Source: Candidatus Sulfopaludibacter sp. (lineage in GTDB: Bacteria > Acidobacteriota > Terriglobia > Bryobacterales > Bryobacteraceae). From it: a stretch of DNA of 64,000 nucleotides. Under the pieces are notes generated by a model that saw nothing but the letters and a program-made list of their open reading frames with translations, was not told the origin of the DNA and did not search any database. The stretch lies in the NCBI GenBank assembly GCA_031292755.1, contig JARLGM010000005.1, positions 1-64,000 on the forward strand, read 5' to 3'. Every line of letters begins with the position of its first letter. Position 1 is the stretch's first letter. The position numbers and the translations under genes were made by a program. Below are positions 46,397 through 54,198 of this stretch, in pieces.

Positions 46397-47053
46397 TTAA
46401 CTGAACAGTAGTGTCGGGCTGTTGGACAGCCTGACCTTTTGGCGGCCGGCGGCGTCGAAGTTTTCGGGCGATAGCCAGCGCTCGAAACTGGCTTTGCGCG
46501 ACGGCCATTCCGAATCCAGCATGGCGAACCAGGCGGTGTCGCGATTGCGTCCTTTGACGATCATGTGCTGCCGGAAGATGCCTTCGAAAGTGAATCCGAA
46601 GCGCAGGGCGGCGCGGCGCGAGGGCGCATTGAGCGCGTTGCATTTCCACTCGTAGCGGCGATAGCCGAGATCTTCGAATACGTAGCGCGCCATCAGGTAC
46701 ATGGCTTCGGTGGCGCCGGTGGTGCGCTGCAAACGCGGCGTGTACACGATGTTGCCCACCTCGATGCAGCGGTGCGCCGGTTCGATGCGCAGGTATGACG
46801 CATAGCCCATGGCGGCGCCGCCGGCATTGTCCAGAATGGCGTAGAACAAAGGATCTTCGGAGGCCGCTTTGCGCCGCAGGCTTTCGTCGAAGGCGGCGCG
46901 ATCGGGAAACGGACCATCGCCCATGTACTGCCAGAGCTGTTCGTTCCCGGGCCCGTGCGTTTTGGTGAAGAGCGATTCGGCGTGCGCTTCGGGATCGAGA
47001 GGGACCAGCGTGACCGTGCGCCCAGCCATGGCGGTGCGTTGCGGGAGCTTCAT
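46397..47053 (-). CDS. GNAT-family N-acetyltransferase, second gene of the lactamase operon
   Basis: 218 residues. Starts MKLPQRTAMAGRTVTLVPLD; the CoA-binding region is IVYTPRLQRTTGATEAMYLM, and WKCNALNAPSRRAALRFGFT is the RimJ/RimL-type core that precedes the last strands. The start codon overlaps the stop of the metallo-beta-lactamase gene (ATGA), so the two are cotranslated. The substrate is unknown; pairing with a lactamase could mean joint detoxification or chance clustering. Confidence 0.88.
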   Translation of the reverse strand: MKLPQRTAMAGRTVTLVPLDPEAHAESLFTKTHGPGNEQLWQYMGDGPFPDRAAFDESLRRKAASEDPLFYAILDNAGGAAMGYASYLRIEPAHRCIEVGNIVYTPRLQRTTGATEAMYLMARYVFEDLGYRRYEWKCNALNAPSRRAALRFGFTFEGIFRQHMIVKGRNRDTAWFAMLDSEWPSRKASFERWLSPENFDAAGRQKVRLSNSPTLLFS

Positions 47054-47889
47054 TGCGCGGCCTTCTCTTTGGCCAGCGCTTCCTGGAAGGTTCTATCGGC
47101 GCGATCGATGAAGGCGCGATAGCCCGCGGGGTCGATGAAGGGATTCCCGGCCGCGCCGTCGGTCATCTTCCGGCACTTTTCCTTCATGCCGTAGTAACCG
47201 CCGTGCGCGCCCAGGAAGACGTCGCAGTGCAGCGCGCGCAGCGTCCGGAAGGTGCGGGCATAATCTTCGGCGATTCCGGGATAGGTGGGCTTGCGGACGA
47301 ACTCGACTCCCGGGTTGATGGTGGTGCCACCCACTATGACCACGTCGTACGTCTTGCCGTCCTGCGTGACGCGCGTGGTCCAGGTGGTGCATCCGATGCT
47401 ATGTCCGGGGGTCATGTGGGCCACCAGGGTCACGCCCCCGAGCGTGACTTCTTCCAGGTCGCGAACCACGCGATCGACCTTCACCGGCGGGTAGGTTTGC
47501 TCGCGGCCCCAGCGCGGGTCGGCCTTGCCGCCGGTTTCGAGCACGGCGACTTCGGGCTGGCTGGAGTAGATCTTCGCGCCGGTGAGGCGCTGCATTTCGG
47601 CCTGTCCGGCGACGTGGTCGCCATGGGCCTGGCTGTTCAGCAGGATCTTCACATCGCGCGGGTTGAAGCCGAGTTTGACGATGCTGTCGCGAATGAGCGG
47701 CGGCGTGTTTTCGTAGCCGCTGTTGATGAGGATATGACCGGCGGGCGTGGTGACCAGGTAGGCCGTGATATCGGCGGCGCCCACGTAGTAGACGTTGCCG
47801 ATGATGCGGTAGGCGGGAAAGGGTTGGTTGTCGGGGCCGTTTTGGGCGGCGGCGACGGCGGCCATCAGGAGCAGGGAAAAGCGCAGCAT
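47050..47889 (-). CDS. Subclass B3 metallo-beta-lactamase with GOB-type Gln116
   Basis: 279 residues from the ATG at 47889, which begins a signal peptide (MLRFSLLLMAAVAAAQ). B3 landmarks: NSQAHGDHVAG (metal site), HMTPGHSIGCTTWTT (His196 region) and FLGAHGGYYG (His263 region). The first metal ligand is Gln, not His (HxHxDH becomes QAHGDH), as in GOB enzymes. It should hydrolyse beta-lactams in the periplasm. TATTGT ends six bases before the ATG. The divergent ArsR operator at 47913-47928 would cover its -35 region. The GNAT gene follows with a four-base overlap. Confidence 0.88.
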   Translation of the reverse strand: MLRFSLLLMAAVAAAQNGPDNQPFPAYRIIGNVYYVGAADITAYLVTTPAGHILINSGYENTPPLIRDSIVKLGFNPRDVKILLNSQAHGDHVAGQAEMQRLTGAKIYSSQPEVAVLETGGKADPRWGREQTYPPVKVDRVVRDLEEVTLGGVTLVAHMTPGHSIGCTTWTTRVTQDGKTYDVVIVGGTTINPGVEFVRKPTYPGIAEDYARTFRTLRALHCDVFLGAHGGYYGMKEKCRKMTDGAAGNPFIDPAGYRAFIDRADRTFQEALAKEKAAQ

Positions 47890-47905
47890 CTTTTCACAAT
47901 ACCGC

Positions 47906-47933
47906 TTGACACATTCCCATATAGGAATATAAT
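47906..47933 (+). promoter_or_regulatory. Consensus promoter of the ArsR operon, leaderless
   Basis: TTGACA (47906-47911), 16 bases, TATAAT (47928-47933), both boxes perfect. The -10 ends seven bases before the GTG start at 47941, so transcription should begin at or next to the start codon. No Shine-Dalgarno is present. Confidence 0.75.
47913..47928. promoter_or_regulatory. Palindromic operator in the promoter spacer
   Basis: ATTCC-N6-GGAAT (47913-47917 and 47924-47928), with an inner ATAT. It fills the space between the -35 and -10 boxes of the ArsR gene and overlaps the expected -35 region of the divergent lactamase promoter. ArsR-family proteins bind such sites. Joint autoregulation is inferred. 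Confidence 0.6.
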
Positions 47934-47940
47934 TCAATCA

Positions 47941-48267
47941 GTGCCACGGGCAGCCACTACATCCGACGCATTCAACGCAGTTGCCGAACCGCGACGGCGG
48001 GAGATTCTGAACTACCTGGTGCCGCAGGAGCGGGCGGTCGGAGACATTGTGGGGAGTTTGGGGCTGGGGCAGCCCTCGGTCTCCAAACATCTCCGCGTGC
48101 TTTTGGACGTGGGGCTGGTGCAGGTGCGGCGCGATGGCCGGAGGATGCTGTACAAGACGAACGCGGAGGGCATCCGGCCGCTGCACGAATGGACCGGGAC
48201 GTTCGAAAGATACTGGCGCGATCAGTTGACCCGGATCAAAGAGCGCGCCGAACAGGAGAAAAAATGA
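47941..48267 (+). CDS. ArsR-family transcriptional regulator
   Basis: 108 residues with a GTG start. The winged helix is AFNAVAEPRRREILNYLV, then ERAVGDIVGSLGLGQPSVSK, HLRVLLDVGLVQVRRDGRRM. It has no cysteine-rich metal site, so it is of the type paired with SRPBCC proteins and not a classic metal sensor. Its stop overlaps the SRPBCC start (ATGA). Its promoter carries a palindrome, which suggests autoregulation and control of the divergent lactamase-GNAT operon. Confidence 0.88.
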   Translation: MPRAATTSDAFNAVAEPRRREILNYLVPQERAVGDIVGSLGLGQPSVSKHLRVLLDVGLVQVRRDGRRMLYKTNAEGIRPLHEWTGTFERYWRDQLTRIKERAEQEKK

Positions 48268-48728
48268 ATCTGACCGTACAGACCATCGAAGATTTAACGC
48301 TCACCGTCACGCAGGAGATTCACGTGCGCGCGCCGCTGGAGGCCACATTCGCGGCGGTGCTGGAAGAGTTGGGTCCGGCCAACGAGGCCAACGGGCAGCC
48401 GATGCCGATGAAGCTGGAGGCGTGGCCGGGCGGAAGGTGGTATCGCGACCTGGGCAACGGCGACGGCCATTTCTGGGGACAGGTGCAGGCCATCAAGCGT
48501 TCCACCTTGATCGAGATCGCGGGACCGTTATTCATGTCGTATCCGGTAGTTTCTAATGTGCAGTACCGGCTGAGCGAAGTGGAAGGAGGGACGCTCATCA
48601 GCTTCCGCCAGTCGGCGCTTGGGTTGATTGAAGAGAGTCACCGGCAGGGCGTTACGGGAGGCTGGAGCCGGATCCACGAGCGCGTGAAGGCGCGCGCGGA
48701 GTTCGATCGGACTGCTGAGGAGAAATGA
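48264..48728 (+). CDS. SRPBCC (START-like) domain protein
   Basis: 154 residues from MNLTVQTIEDLTLTVTQEIH. One SRPBCC/AHSA1-type ligand-binding domain: HVRAPLEATFAAVLEELGPA, KLEAWPGGRWYRDLGNGDGH and YRLSEVEGGTLISFRQSALG. It is translationally coupled to the ArsR gene and followed three bases later by a DinB gene, a common ArsR-SRPBCC-DinB grouping. The ligand is unknown. Confidence 0.82.
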   Translation: MNLTVQTIEDLTLTVTQEIHVRAPLEATFAAVLEELGPANEANGQPMPMKLEAWPGGRWYRDLGNGDGHFWGQVQAIKRSTLIEIAGPLFMSYPVVSNVQYRLSEVEGGTLISFRQSALGLIEESHRQGVTGGWSRIHERVKARAEFDRTAEEK

Positions 48729-48731
48729 ACG

Positions 48732-49265
48732 ATGATCAAACAAATTGAACCGATGATGGCCGAATTCCAACAGGAAGCGGCTACTACCAAACGAGTGCTG
48801 CAGCGCATTCCGGCGGATAAGCTGGAGTGGCGGCCGCATCCTCACTCCATGTCGATCGGCCAACTGTCCATTCACATCGCGTCCATTCCGGGAGATCTGG
48901 CCAGGCTGGCGCAAGTCGACGCGTTCGATGTCTCAACCGTCAACTTCAATCCTCCGCAACCAGGCAACATGGAAGCGATTCTGACCACGCTTGACGAAAG
49001 CGTCGCGGCAGCCGAAGCATACATGGACAGGATGAGCGAATCGGAGGCGATGGCCAACTGGAGTTTGAATGCGGGAGCGAAGAACATCTTCACGATGCCG
49101 CGCGTGGTGTTGCTCCGCACCATCATGCTGAACCACTGGTATCATCATCGCGGTCAGTTGTCGGTCTACCTGCGCCTGCTGGAGGTGCCGGTGCCCTCGA
49201 TCTATGGACCCAGTTACGACGAAAACCCGTTTCTTTCCGGCGTAGAGATTGGGGCGCCCGCCTGA
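48732..49265 (+). CDS. DinB-family putative metal-dependent hydrolase/thiol transferase
   Basis: 177 residues, GAGGAG before the ATG. Four-helix DinB fold with the three metal histidines expected near HPHSMSIGQLSIHIASI and MLNHWYHHRGQLSVYLRLL. Members include bacillithiol and mycothiol transferases and damage-inducible proteins of unknown function. It is last in the ArsR operon. A stem-loop after the stop can terminate it. Confidence 0.85.
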   Translation: MIKQIEPMMAEFQQEAATTKRVLQRIPADKLEWRPHPHSMSIGQLSIHIASIPGDLARLAQVDAFDVSTVNFNPPQPGNMEAILTTLDESVAAAEAYMDRMSESEAMANWSLNAGAKNIFTMPRVVLLRTIMLNHWYHHRGQLSVYLRLLEVPVPSIYGPSYDENPFLSGVEIGAPA

Positions 49266-49321
49266 GAGCGGCGCGGGTGCGGGTGCGGGTGTAACGTTTC
49301 GAGGTATCGTCCGGAGAGTCG

Positions 49322-49346
49322 CCAGCGCCGGTTAATTCGGCGCTGG
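49322..49346. terminator. Stem-loop between convergent DinB and M56 genes
   Basis: CCAGCGCCG (49322-49330) pairs perfectly with CGGCGCTGG (49338-49346) around a seven-base loop. The M56 stop codon lies in the loop. There is no long T run on either side, so termination is inferred from the stem strength and the convergent position. Confidence 0.5.
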
Positions 49347-51128
49347 TCTTGCCGCGCGATCGATCACGAAGTATTCGACCGGCCCTTTGGTCCGTTCCAA
49401 TTTAAGGCCAGCCTCCTGCAGAAACCGCAGGAAAGAATCTGACTGGTCGCCTGAATACGTGGGCTCCAAGTCCGGCTGGCGCTGCCGGTAATCGAACGGT
49501 CCGCTCAACTTCGTGCGGTCCAGAACGGGAACGTGGAGAACGAAATCAGAAGCGAACTTTGCCAGTTGCGGCATGGAGGTATTGAAGACGCCCCATCGTG
49601 CTCCGGCGTATCCAACGGTTCCAATTGAGCCATCATCGGATGTGAGGCCTGCCACCGCCTGAGGGATCTCCGTTGGACGAAGAGCCAGCGGCCGGGCGCT
49701 CCGTGCCATCACGTACACATCGCCGGTCCTGGTTTCGCGATGAAACTTCAACTGAAATCGATCGATTAACAGCGCTTGCAGCATCTGGCGCAGATGTTCG
49801 TCTTCGATCCCATACCAGGTATACCTCAGAGTTTTGATGCTGGATCGCAATGCCTCTGGCGGCTTGGCCTCAATATCGTACTCGTCCTGTTCGGTCCAGG
49901 CGTCGCCGCCGGAAACCTGGAAAGACGACAAGCGAAAAGCGGCGGTCACCAGGGTCTTCAGCGAAAGGGCATGAATATCCACTCTGGCGCCCGGATGAAT
50001 CGTGATGCAGCACAATCTTCGGGAGTTTCGATCGGCGGGCTTAATGCTGGCAACCTCGAATGCAGGCAACTGCGCCGCGGCACCCTGTTCCTGGCGCGGC
50101 GACTGGGCCGCAACAGTCCGAACCGGCTCCGGTGGGGCCGGAGCGGGTGAAGCAGATTGTGGATGGGCCGCGGCCGCCAGATACACGAGCGGCGCCGCCA
50201 GCGTCAGAATTCCCGCCATGCTCCAGGGGGTGAGCTGGCGCGGAATCGCGGTAGCGTTAAGGACGCGGCGGATCCGCTTATCCGGCCGGTCATAGCGCGC
50301 CATCGGGACTCCCGGCCAATTGGTTTGGGCCACGCTGCGCTGGACGAATTCGAGTAGGATTTCGGCATAGGAGACGCGATCGCGGGTCACTGCGACGGCG
50401 TCGTCGTCACTGATTTGTTCCGCCGTGCGGACGATGCTGCGGTCGAGGAGCCAACTTAACGGGTTGGCCCAAAGCAGAGCGCGATGAATCGCCGAAATAA
50501 GCTGCACTGCCGGATCGTGACGGCGGATGTGCGAGCGTTCATGTGCTATCACGGCACCGAGTTTCGCCGAATTCCATTCGCGCCAGTCGGAGGGCAGCAA
50601 CACCGCGGGGCGAAGGACTCCGAGCGTCACCGGAGATGCGACGCCATCCGACTCACGAACGTCGAACCCTGCGGCGCGAATTCCGAGGGGGCGACTCCGG
50701 CGGCGGAGGCCGAGGCTGACGCAGAGGCCGATGGCGATCCGCAGCAGCAGCGTGCCCACCACGAGCACGTATAAGATGGCGGCGAGTCGTGCCCAGTCGA
50801 ACCGCCTTGCGTTCCCCGGCCGGGGCGGCGTGGGAACAGCAGTCAAAGCCGCTGCTACGGCCGGCGGGAGGATCGCCACCGGCTCGCGGATGGCCGCTCC
50901 TGGAACCGCTGCCGGCTTCCCCGCGGCCCTGCGAGGGATGGATACACGCACGTCCGGCAGGGTCCTGGCAAGAACCGGAATCATCAGGGAGCCGGCGAGT
51001 ATCGCCGTCCACGCCGTGAGGCGGAAGGAAGGGCTCCTTATGCGCAAGAGCCAGAGCAGCCAGGCCCCGGAAAGGATCAGGAGAGAGGAGCGCACCACCC
51101 ATTCGCCCAGAAACCAAATCAGCATCAT
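49332..51128 (-). CDS. M56 (BlaR1/MecR1-like) peptidase with TIGR03435 domain
   Basis: 598 residues. Four N-terminal membrane helices surround a zinc peptidase site, VIAHERSHIRRHDPAVQ (HExxH-like, HERSH). After a fifth helix and a proline/alanine linker, the C-terminal 260 residues are the soil-associated TIGR03435 domain: FEVASIKPADRN, LLIDRFQLKFHRETRTGDVY and LDRTKLSGPFDYRQR. It lacks the penicillin-binding sensor of BlaR1; the TIGR03435 domain replaces it. The start codon overlaps the BlaI-like gene stop. Probably a membrane protease that senses an extracytoplasmic signal and relieves BlaI repression. Confidence 0.88.
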   Translation of the reverse strand: MMLIWFLGEWVVRSSLLILSGAWLLWLLRIRSPSFRLTAWTAILAGSLMIPVLARTLPDVRVSIPRRAAGKPAAVPGAAIREPVAILPPAVAAALTAVPTPPRPGNARRFDWARLAAILYVLVVGTLLLRIAIGLCVSLGLRRRSRPLGIRAAGFDVRESDGVASPVTLGVLRPAVLLPSDWREWNSAKLGAVIAHERSHIRRHDPAVQLISAIHRALLWANPLSWLLDRSIVRTAEQISDDDAVAVTRDRVSYAEILLEFVQRSVAQTNWPGVPMARYDRPDKRIRRVLNATAIPRQLTPWSMAGILTLAAPLVYLAAAAHPQSASPAPAPPEPVRTVAAQSPRQEQGAAAQLPAFEVASIKPADRNSRRLCCITIHPGARVDIHALSLKTLVTAAFRLSSFQVSGGDAWTEQDEYDIEAKPPEALRSSIKTLRYTWYGIEDEHLRQMLQALLIDRFQLKFHRETRTGDVYVMARSARPLALRPTEIPQAVAGLTSDDGSIGTVGYAGARWGVFNTSMPQLAKFASDFVLHVPVLDRTKLSGPFDYRQRQPDLEPTYSGDQSDSFLRFLQEAGLKLERTKGPVEYFVIDRAARPAPN

Positions 51129-51514
51129 GGTTTCTTCTCCTTGCGCGATGCTATCTCCTGCGCTAATTTCCGCAGTTCGTCCGGTTTGATCATCTGGTTA
51201 TCCACGAGGCCTACCAGCAGTTCCTTAACGGAACCGCCGCAAAACCGGTCGATCACCTGGCGGGCGGCTTCGAACGTGACGCTGCGTTTGGTATCGACGG
51301 CCCGATAAAAGAAGGTTCGCCCGCGGACATCATGAGTGACGTAGCCCTTCTTCTCGAGATTCTTCAGGACTGTCCGGATGGTGGACTCCTTAAAGACGCG
51401 ACGGTTCGCCAGGCCTTCGCGGCACATCCCGGCGGTGCAGTCAGGATGAGTCCAGACGTAGTCCATAAAGCTCTGCTCCAGGGGACTCAGACTCTTTCGA
51501 GCAATGCTATGCAT
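51125..51514 (-). CDS. BlaI/MecI/CopY-family repressor
   Basis: 129 residues from MHSIARKSLSPLEQSFMDYV. The winged-helix part carries FKESTIRTVLKNLEKKGYVT and HDVRGRTFFYRAVDTKRSV, the latter being the usual proteolysis region. The C-terminal helices support dimerisation. It is coupled by ATGA to the M56 peptidase, the normal repressor-sensor pair. The palindrome at 51518-51538 overlaps its -10 box and start region, as expected for autorepression. Confidence 0.9.
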   Translation of the reverse strand: MHSIARKSLSPLEQSFMDYVWTHPDCTAGMCREGLANRRVFKESTIRTVLKNLEKKGYVTHDVRGRTFFYRAVDTKRSVTFEAARQVIDRFCGGSVKELLVGLVDNQMIKPDELRKLAQEIASRKEKKP

Positions 51515-51538
51515 CGTAATGCTATGGATAATAGCATT
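51503..51538. promoter_or_regulatory. BlaI-type operator with three half-sites
   Basis: AATGCTAT (51518-51525) and ATAGCATT (51531-51538) form a perfect palindrome with a five-base spacer. A third half-site AATGCTAT lies at 51503-51510, inside the first codons. The palindrome covers the -10 box, so bound repressor would block the operon. Confidence 0.7.
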
Positions 51539-51556
51539 TGGAAGGCCCCCGGTCAA
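51528..51556 (-). promoter_or_regulatory. Promoter of the BlaI-M56 operon
   Basis: Read on the minus strand: TTGACC (51556-51551), 17 bases, TATTAT (51533-51528). It would start transcription about seven bases before the ATG at 51514, leaving almost no leader. Confidence 0.65.
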
Positions 51557-51606
51557 GACGGGTTCGGCGCCGTGACTTTTCCGGCGGGACAAACGAAGAT
51601 TGAGGT

Positions 51607-52098
51607 ATGCAAACGACGCGCTGGTCCGTGGGGGCGGGGATACTGGGTCTTTGCCTGATGTTCGCCTGCGCGTCGGCGCGGAGCGTGAAACCCGAACTGG
51701 ACCTGAATGCCATGGGGGAACCGCTGAAGGACGTGCAGGCGGGGGACAGCGAGGTAGTGGATGAAACCATCCGGCTGATTCAACAGAAGGAGCACGCCGC
51801 GGCGCTGGTAAATCTGACCAGGCTGACCGCGAACAATCCGCATAACGCGGCGCTGCGTGTTCTGCGGGGCTACGTCCTGCTGGAATTGGGAAACGTGACA
51901 GGGTCCCTGGAGGAGGCGCGGATTGCGGAGGAGTCCGGTTCGCACACGGGCTACAAGTGCTGGTTTCTGGCGCAGGTGGCATACGTGGCCGGAGACAAGG
52001 CGCTGTGCCGTCGCGAGATTGGACATGTCGCGGGCAGCCCGGTATATGGGCCAAAGGCCAGCCGGTTGAGTGCGGCACTGGAACGAGAGACCAACTGA
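51607..52098 (+). CDS. Exported TPR-like protein, unknown function
   Basis: 163 residues, GAGG before the ATG. A signal peptide (WSVGAGILGLCLMFACASA) precedes helical repeats: DETIRLIQQKEHAAALVNLT, NPHNAALRVLRGYVLLELGN and EARIAEESGSHTGYKCWFLA, which have the spacing of tetratricopeptide units. The cysteine at the end of the signal is not in a good lipobox. It would act as a protein-binding scaffold outside the cytoplasm. It is divergent from the BlaI operon, with the operator only 69 bases away. Confidence 0.65.
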   Translation: MQTTRWSVGAGILGLCLMFACASARSVKPELDLNAMGEPLKDVQAGDSEVVDETIRLIQQKEHAAALVNLTRLTANNPHNAALRVLRGYVLLELGNVTGSLEEARIAEESGSHTGYKCWFLAQVAYVAGDKALCRREIGHVAGSPVYGPKASRLSAALERETN

Positions 52099-52099
52099 G

Positions 52100-52321
52100 C
52101 TAATCAGGCAAGACTACGGCTTCGTCCTCGCGCCGCGACCGAATATCCGAGAAGGTGAGTTTGCCCTCTGCCAGTTCGTGGAGTTCTCTCCCCGCATCTA
52201 CATCGACGGCTTCATCGCTGTCGTGAAGCCAGACTCTGACCCTGCCTGTGTGGACGTCGGGTGTGCCCACGGCGAAGCCTTGGGCGCGCAGGATGTCCAA
52301 TGCTTCCGTATGCTTCATCAT
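52100..52321 (-). CDS. 73-residue acidic protein, unknown function
   Basis: AGGAG six bases before the ATG gives a convincing start. Begins MMKHTEALDILRAQGFAVGT and is acidic in the second half (DSDEAVDVDAGRELHELAEG). The composition and strong ribosome site point to a real gene. I do not recognise the family. It converges with the TPR-like gene with one base between stops. Confidence 0.6.
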   Translation of the reverse strand: MMKHTEALDILRAQGFAVGTPDVHTGRVRVWLHDSDEAVDVDAGRELHELAEGKLTFSDIRSRREDEAVVLPD

Positions 52322-52451
52322 TGGCTTCTCCTACCACGATTGTGCGCCTTTTTCGGCGCGCTGGATACAGGCGGATGCGGAGATCCGAAATTGTCCCGCG
52401 GGAGCAAATAGCACGGCGGCTCCGGCGTGGAATTCCGTCTATGCTGGTGTT

Positions 52452-53393
52452 GTGGTGCTTGAAAACTTTCGTCTCAGAGTTTTCCGGGCGGTGGCCGAGC
52501 ACTTGAGTTTTCGCAAGGCGGGCGAGGCGCTCTACCTGACCCAACCGGCGGTTACTCTGCAGATCAAGGCGCTGGAAGAAGAGCTGGGAACAAAGGTATT
52601 TGAGCGCAGCGCCTCCGGTGTGCATCTCACCGAAGCGGGCAAGGTGCTTCTGGAGTGCGCCGGGCAGATGCACCAACTGGCCGAAGAAGCGGAGGGCCGC
52701 ATGGCGTCTCTGAAGGGAGAGGCGGCTGGCGACCTGGTTCTGGGAGCGTCCACAACCATTGCGCAGTACGTGCTGCCGGCGCTGCTGGCGGATTTCTCGC
52801 GGGCTTACCCGGGTATCCGGCTGCGCGTGTTCAGCGGAAATACGGAGCACGTGGCGGAAGGCGTGGCCACCGCGCGGTTCGGATTGGGGTTGATTGAAGG
52901 TCCCGCGAAGAGGCGCGATCTGCGGGTGCAGCCGTGGTTTGACGACGAGTTGCTACTGGTTGTGCCCGCAGACCATGAGTGGGCGGGCTTGGGGACGGTT
53001 GCTCCGGAAGCGCTGGCGGGGGCGCCGCTGGTGATTCGGGAGCTGGGATCCGGCTCCCGGCACATCCTGGAGAGCGGATTGCAGAAGGCGGGGATCCGGC
53101 TGGGATCGCTTCGGATTGTCATGGAACTCGATTCCACCGAAGCGATCCTGTCCTGTATTGAAGCCGGTCTGGGCGTGGGTTTCGTCTCCGAATGGGCGCT
53201 GGTCCGCAGATCCGATACCGGCCGCCTGGCCACTTTGCGGCTGAGTGGAGGAAAGATGTGCCGCACCTTCGGGCTGGTGTCCGGGCAGGGGCCTGAGCTT
53301 CAGCCATCCGCGACCATCCTGCTGCGATTTCTGCTGGATCGTGTGCCGCCTAGGCCGCGGCGGACGAAGATGAAATTGGCCGCCGACGGATAA
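52452..53393 (+). CDS. LysR-family transcriptional regulator
   Basis: 313 residues from a GTG at 52452; TATGCT ends six bases before it, supporting a leaderless start here. The DNA-binding domain reads LENFRLRVFRAVAEHLSFRK followed by AGEALYLTQPAVTLQIKALE. The effector domain begins GDLVLGASTTIAQYVLPALL, similar to CysB/CbbR-type regulators. The target may be the secreted-protein gene downstream on the other strand or an unlinked operon. Confidence 0.9.
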   Translation: MVLENFRLRVFRAVAEHLSFRKAGEALYLTQPAVTLQIKALEEELGTKVFERSASGVHLTEAGKVLLECAGQMHQLAEEAEGRMASLKGEAAGDLVLGASTTIAQYVLPALLADFSRAYPGIRLRVFSGNTEHVAEGVATARFGLGLIEGPAKRRDLRVQPWFDDELLLVVPADHEWAGLGTVAPEALAGAPLVIRELGSGSRHILESGLQKAGIRLGSLRIVMELDSTEAILSCIEAGLGVGFVSEWALVRRSDTGRLATLRLSGGKMCRTFGLVSGQGPELQPSATILLRFLLDRVPPRPRRTKMKLAADG

Positions 53394-53404
53394 GGGATGG
53401 GGCC

Positions 53405-54067
53405 TTACCGCGTGCTGTCCCGGACGGGCAGGCGTGGCGGCACCGGGTCCACGCGGACGGTCATGTAGTCCGAGGGCTTGGTTACGGTCTTGAATACTAC
53501 CCGGTCCTGGCAGGCGGGGTTGTTGTGGGTCCAGTTGGAATCGATGTAGTGACCGGCGCAAAAGGTGGAGTTTGCCTGGTCGATTGCGGCGGTCCGGGTG
53601 GGAGGGCGAGAGGTGGTTACCTGGAAATAAGTGGCGAGCTCGGCGCGGTTCTCTTTGTGTGCGGAGAGAGCTTGACGCAAGGCCGGCGGCAACTCCTCCG
53701 GTCGAAAGTAGACCCGAAAGGTGAAATCGCCATTACCGTATTCATCGGACGCCATAGGTTGGTCCTTGAAAGAGTAAGTGACCTCGTAAGCCGGCTTGGG
53801 CGAGTCATACCGGGTATAGGGGCAATACATAGAACCGCCGGGATCGCGGAACTGCTGGTCCTTACAGTAGTCCGGGTCCATGGTGGAGCTTACCGTGGTG
53901 AAGACTCTGGTAGCTTTCACCTTTCGGAAGGTGATTGTCGCCGATTCCGCGGTTACCGGGATGGAGGCCTGGTGCGTGAATGGGTGGAGTGCTTCGGCCG
54001 CGAAGAACGGCCGCGGCATGAGTGCGGCGCCGACCAAGGAGAGAATTTTCCAGTTTTGGGTTGTCAT
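53405..54067 (-). CDS. Secreted protein, unknown function
   Basis: 220 residues from MTTQNWKILSLVGAALMPRP, with an export signal ending near FAAEA. The mature part is rich in aromatic residues and has a cysteine-containing loop (MDPDYCKDQQFRDPGGSMYC). A later pair lies in STFCAGHYIDSNWTHNNPAC. Four well-spaced cysteines suggest two disulfide bonds. I do not recognise the family. It converges with the LysR gene, 11 bases between stops. Confidence 0.6.
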   Translation of the reverse strand: MTTQNWKILSLVGAALMPRPFFAAEALHPFTHQASIPVTAESATITFRKVKATRVFTTVSSTMDPDYCKDQQFRDPGGSMYCPYTRYDSPKPAYEVTYSFKDQPMASDEYGNGDFTFRVYFRPEELPPALRQALSAHKENRAELATYFQVTTSRPPTRTAAIDQANSTFCAGHYIDSNWTHNNPACQDRVVFKTVTKPSDYMTVRVDPVPPRLPVRDSTR

Positions 54068-54167
54068 GATTCGTGTCCCTTCATTTGCAGTATGCGGAGT
54101 GGGCATGGCCTGGGTCCAACGAGTAATCCTGATGGCCGATTGGATCTTCTTATGCCGGCGTGAAAAT

Positions 54168-54187
54168 ACTTGGCTATTTGGCCAAGT
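54168..54187. promoter_or_regulatory. ArsR operator palindrome
   Basis: ACTTGGC (54168-54174), six bases, GCCAAGT (54181-54187), a perfect inverted repeat. It starts at the -35 box and extends into the spacer of the promoter at 54170-54198. It is the natural binding site for the ArsR protein encoded next to it. Confidence 0.7.
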
Positions 54188-54198
54188 AGTGCTAGGAT
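54170..54198 (+). promoter_or_regulatory. Promoter of the lipoyl/DGC operon, leaderless
   Basis: TTGGCT (54170-54175), 17 bases, TAGGAT (54193-54198). The -10 ends six bases before the ATG at 54205, with no Shine-Dalgarno. The operator palindrome overlaps it. Confidence 0.55.
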
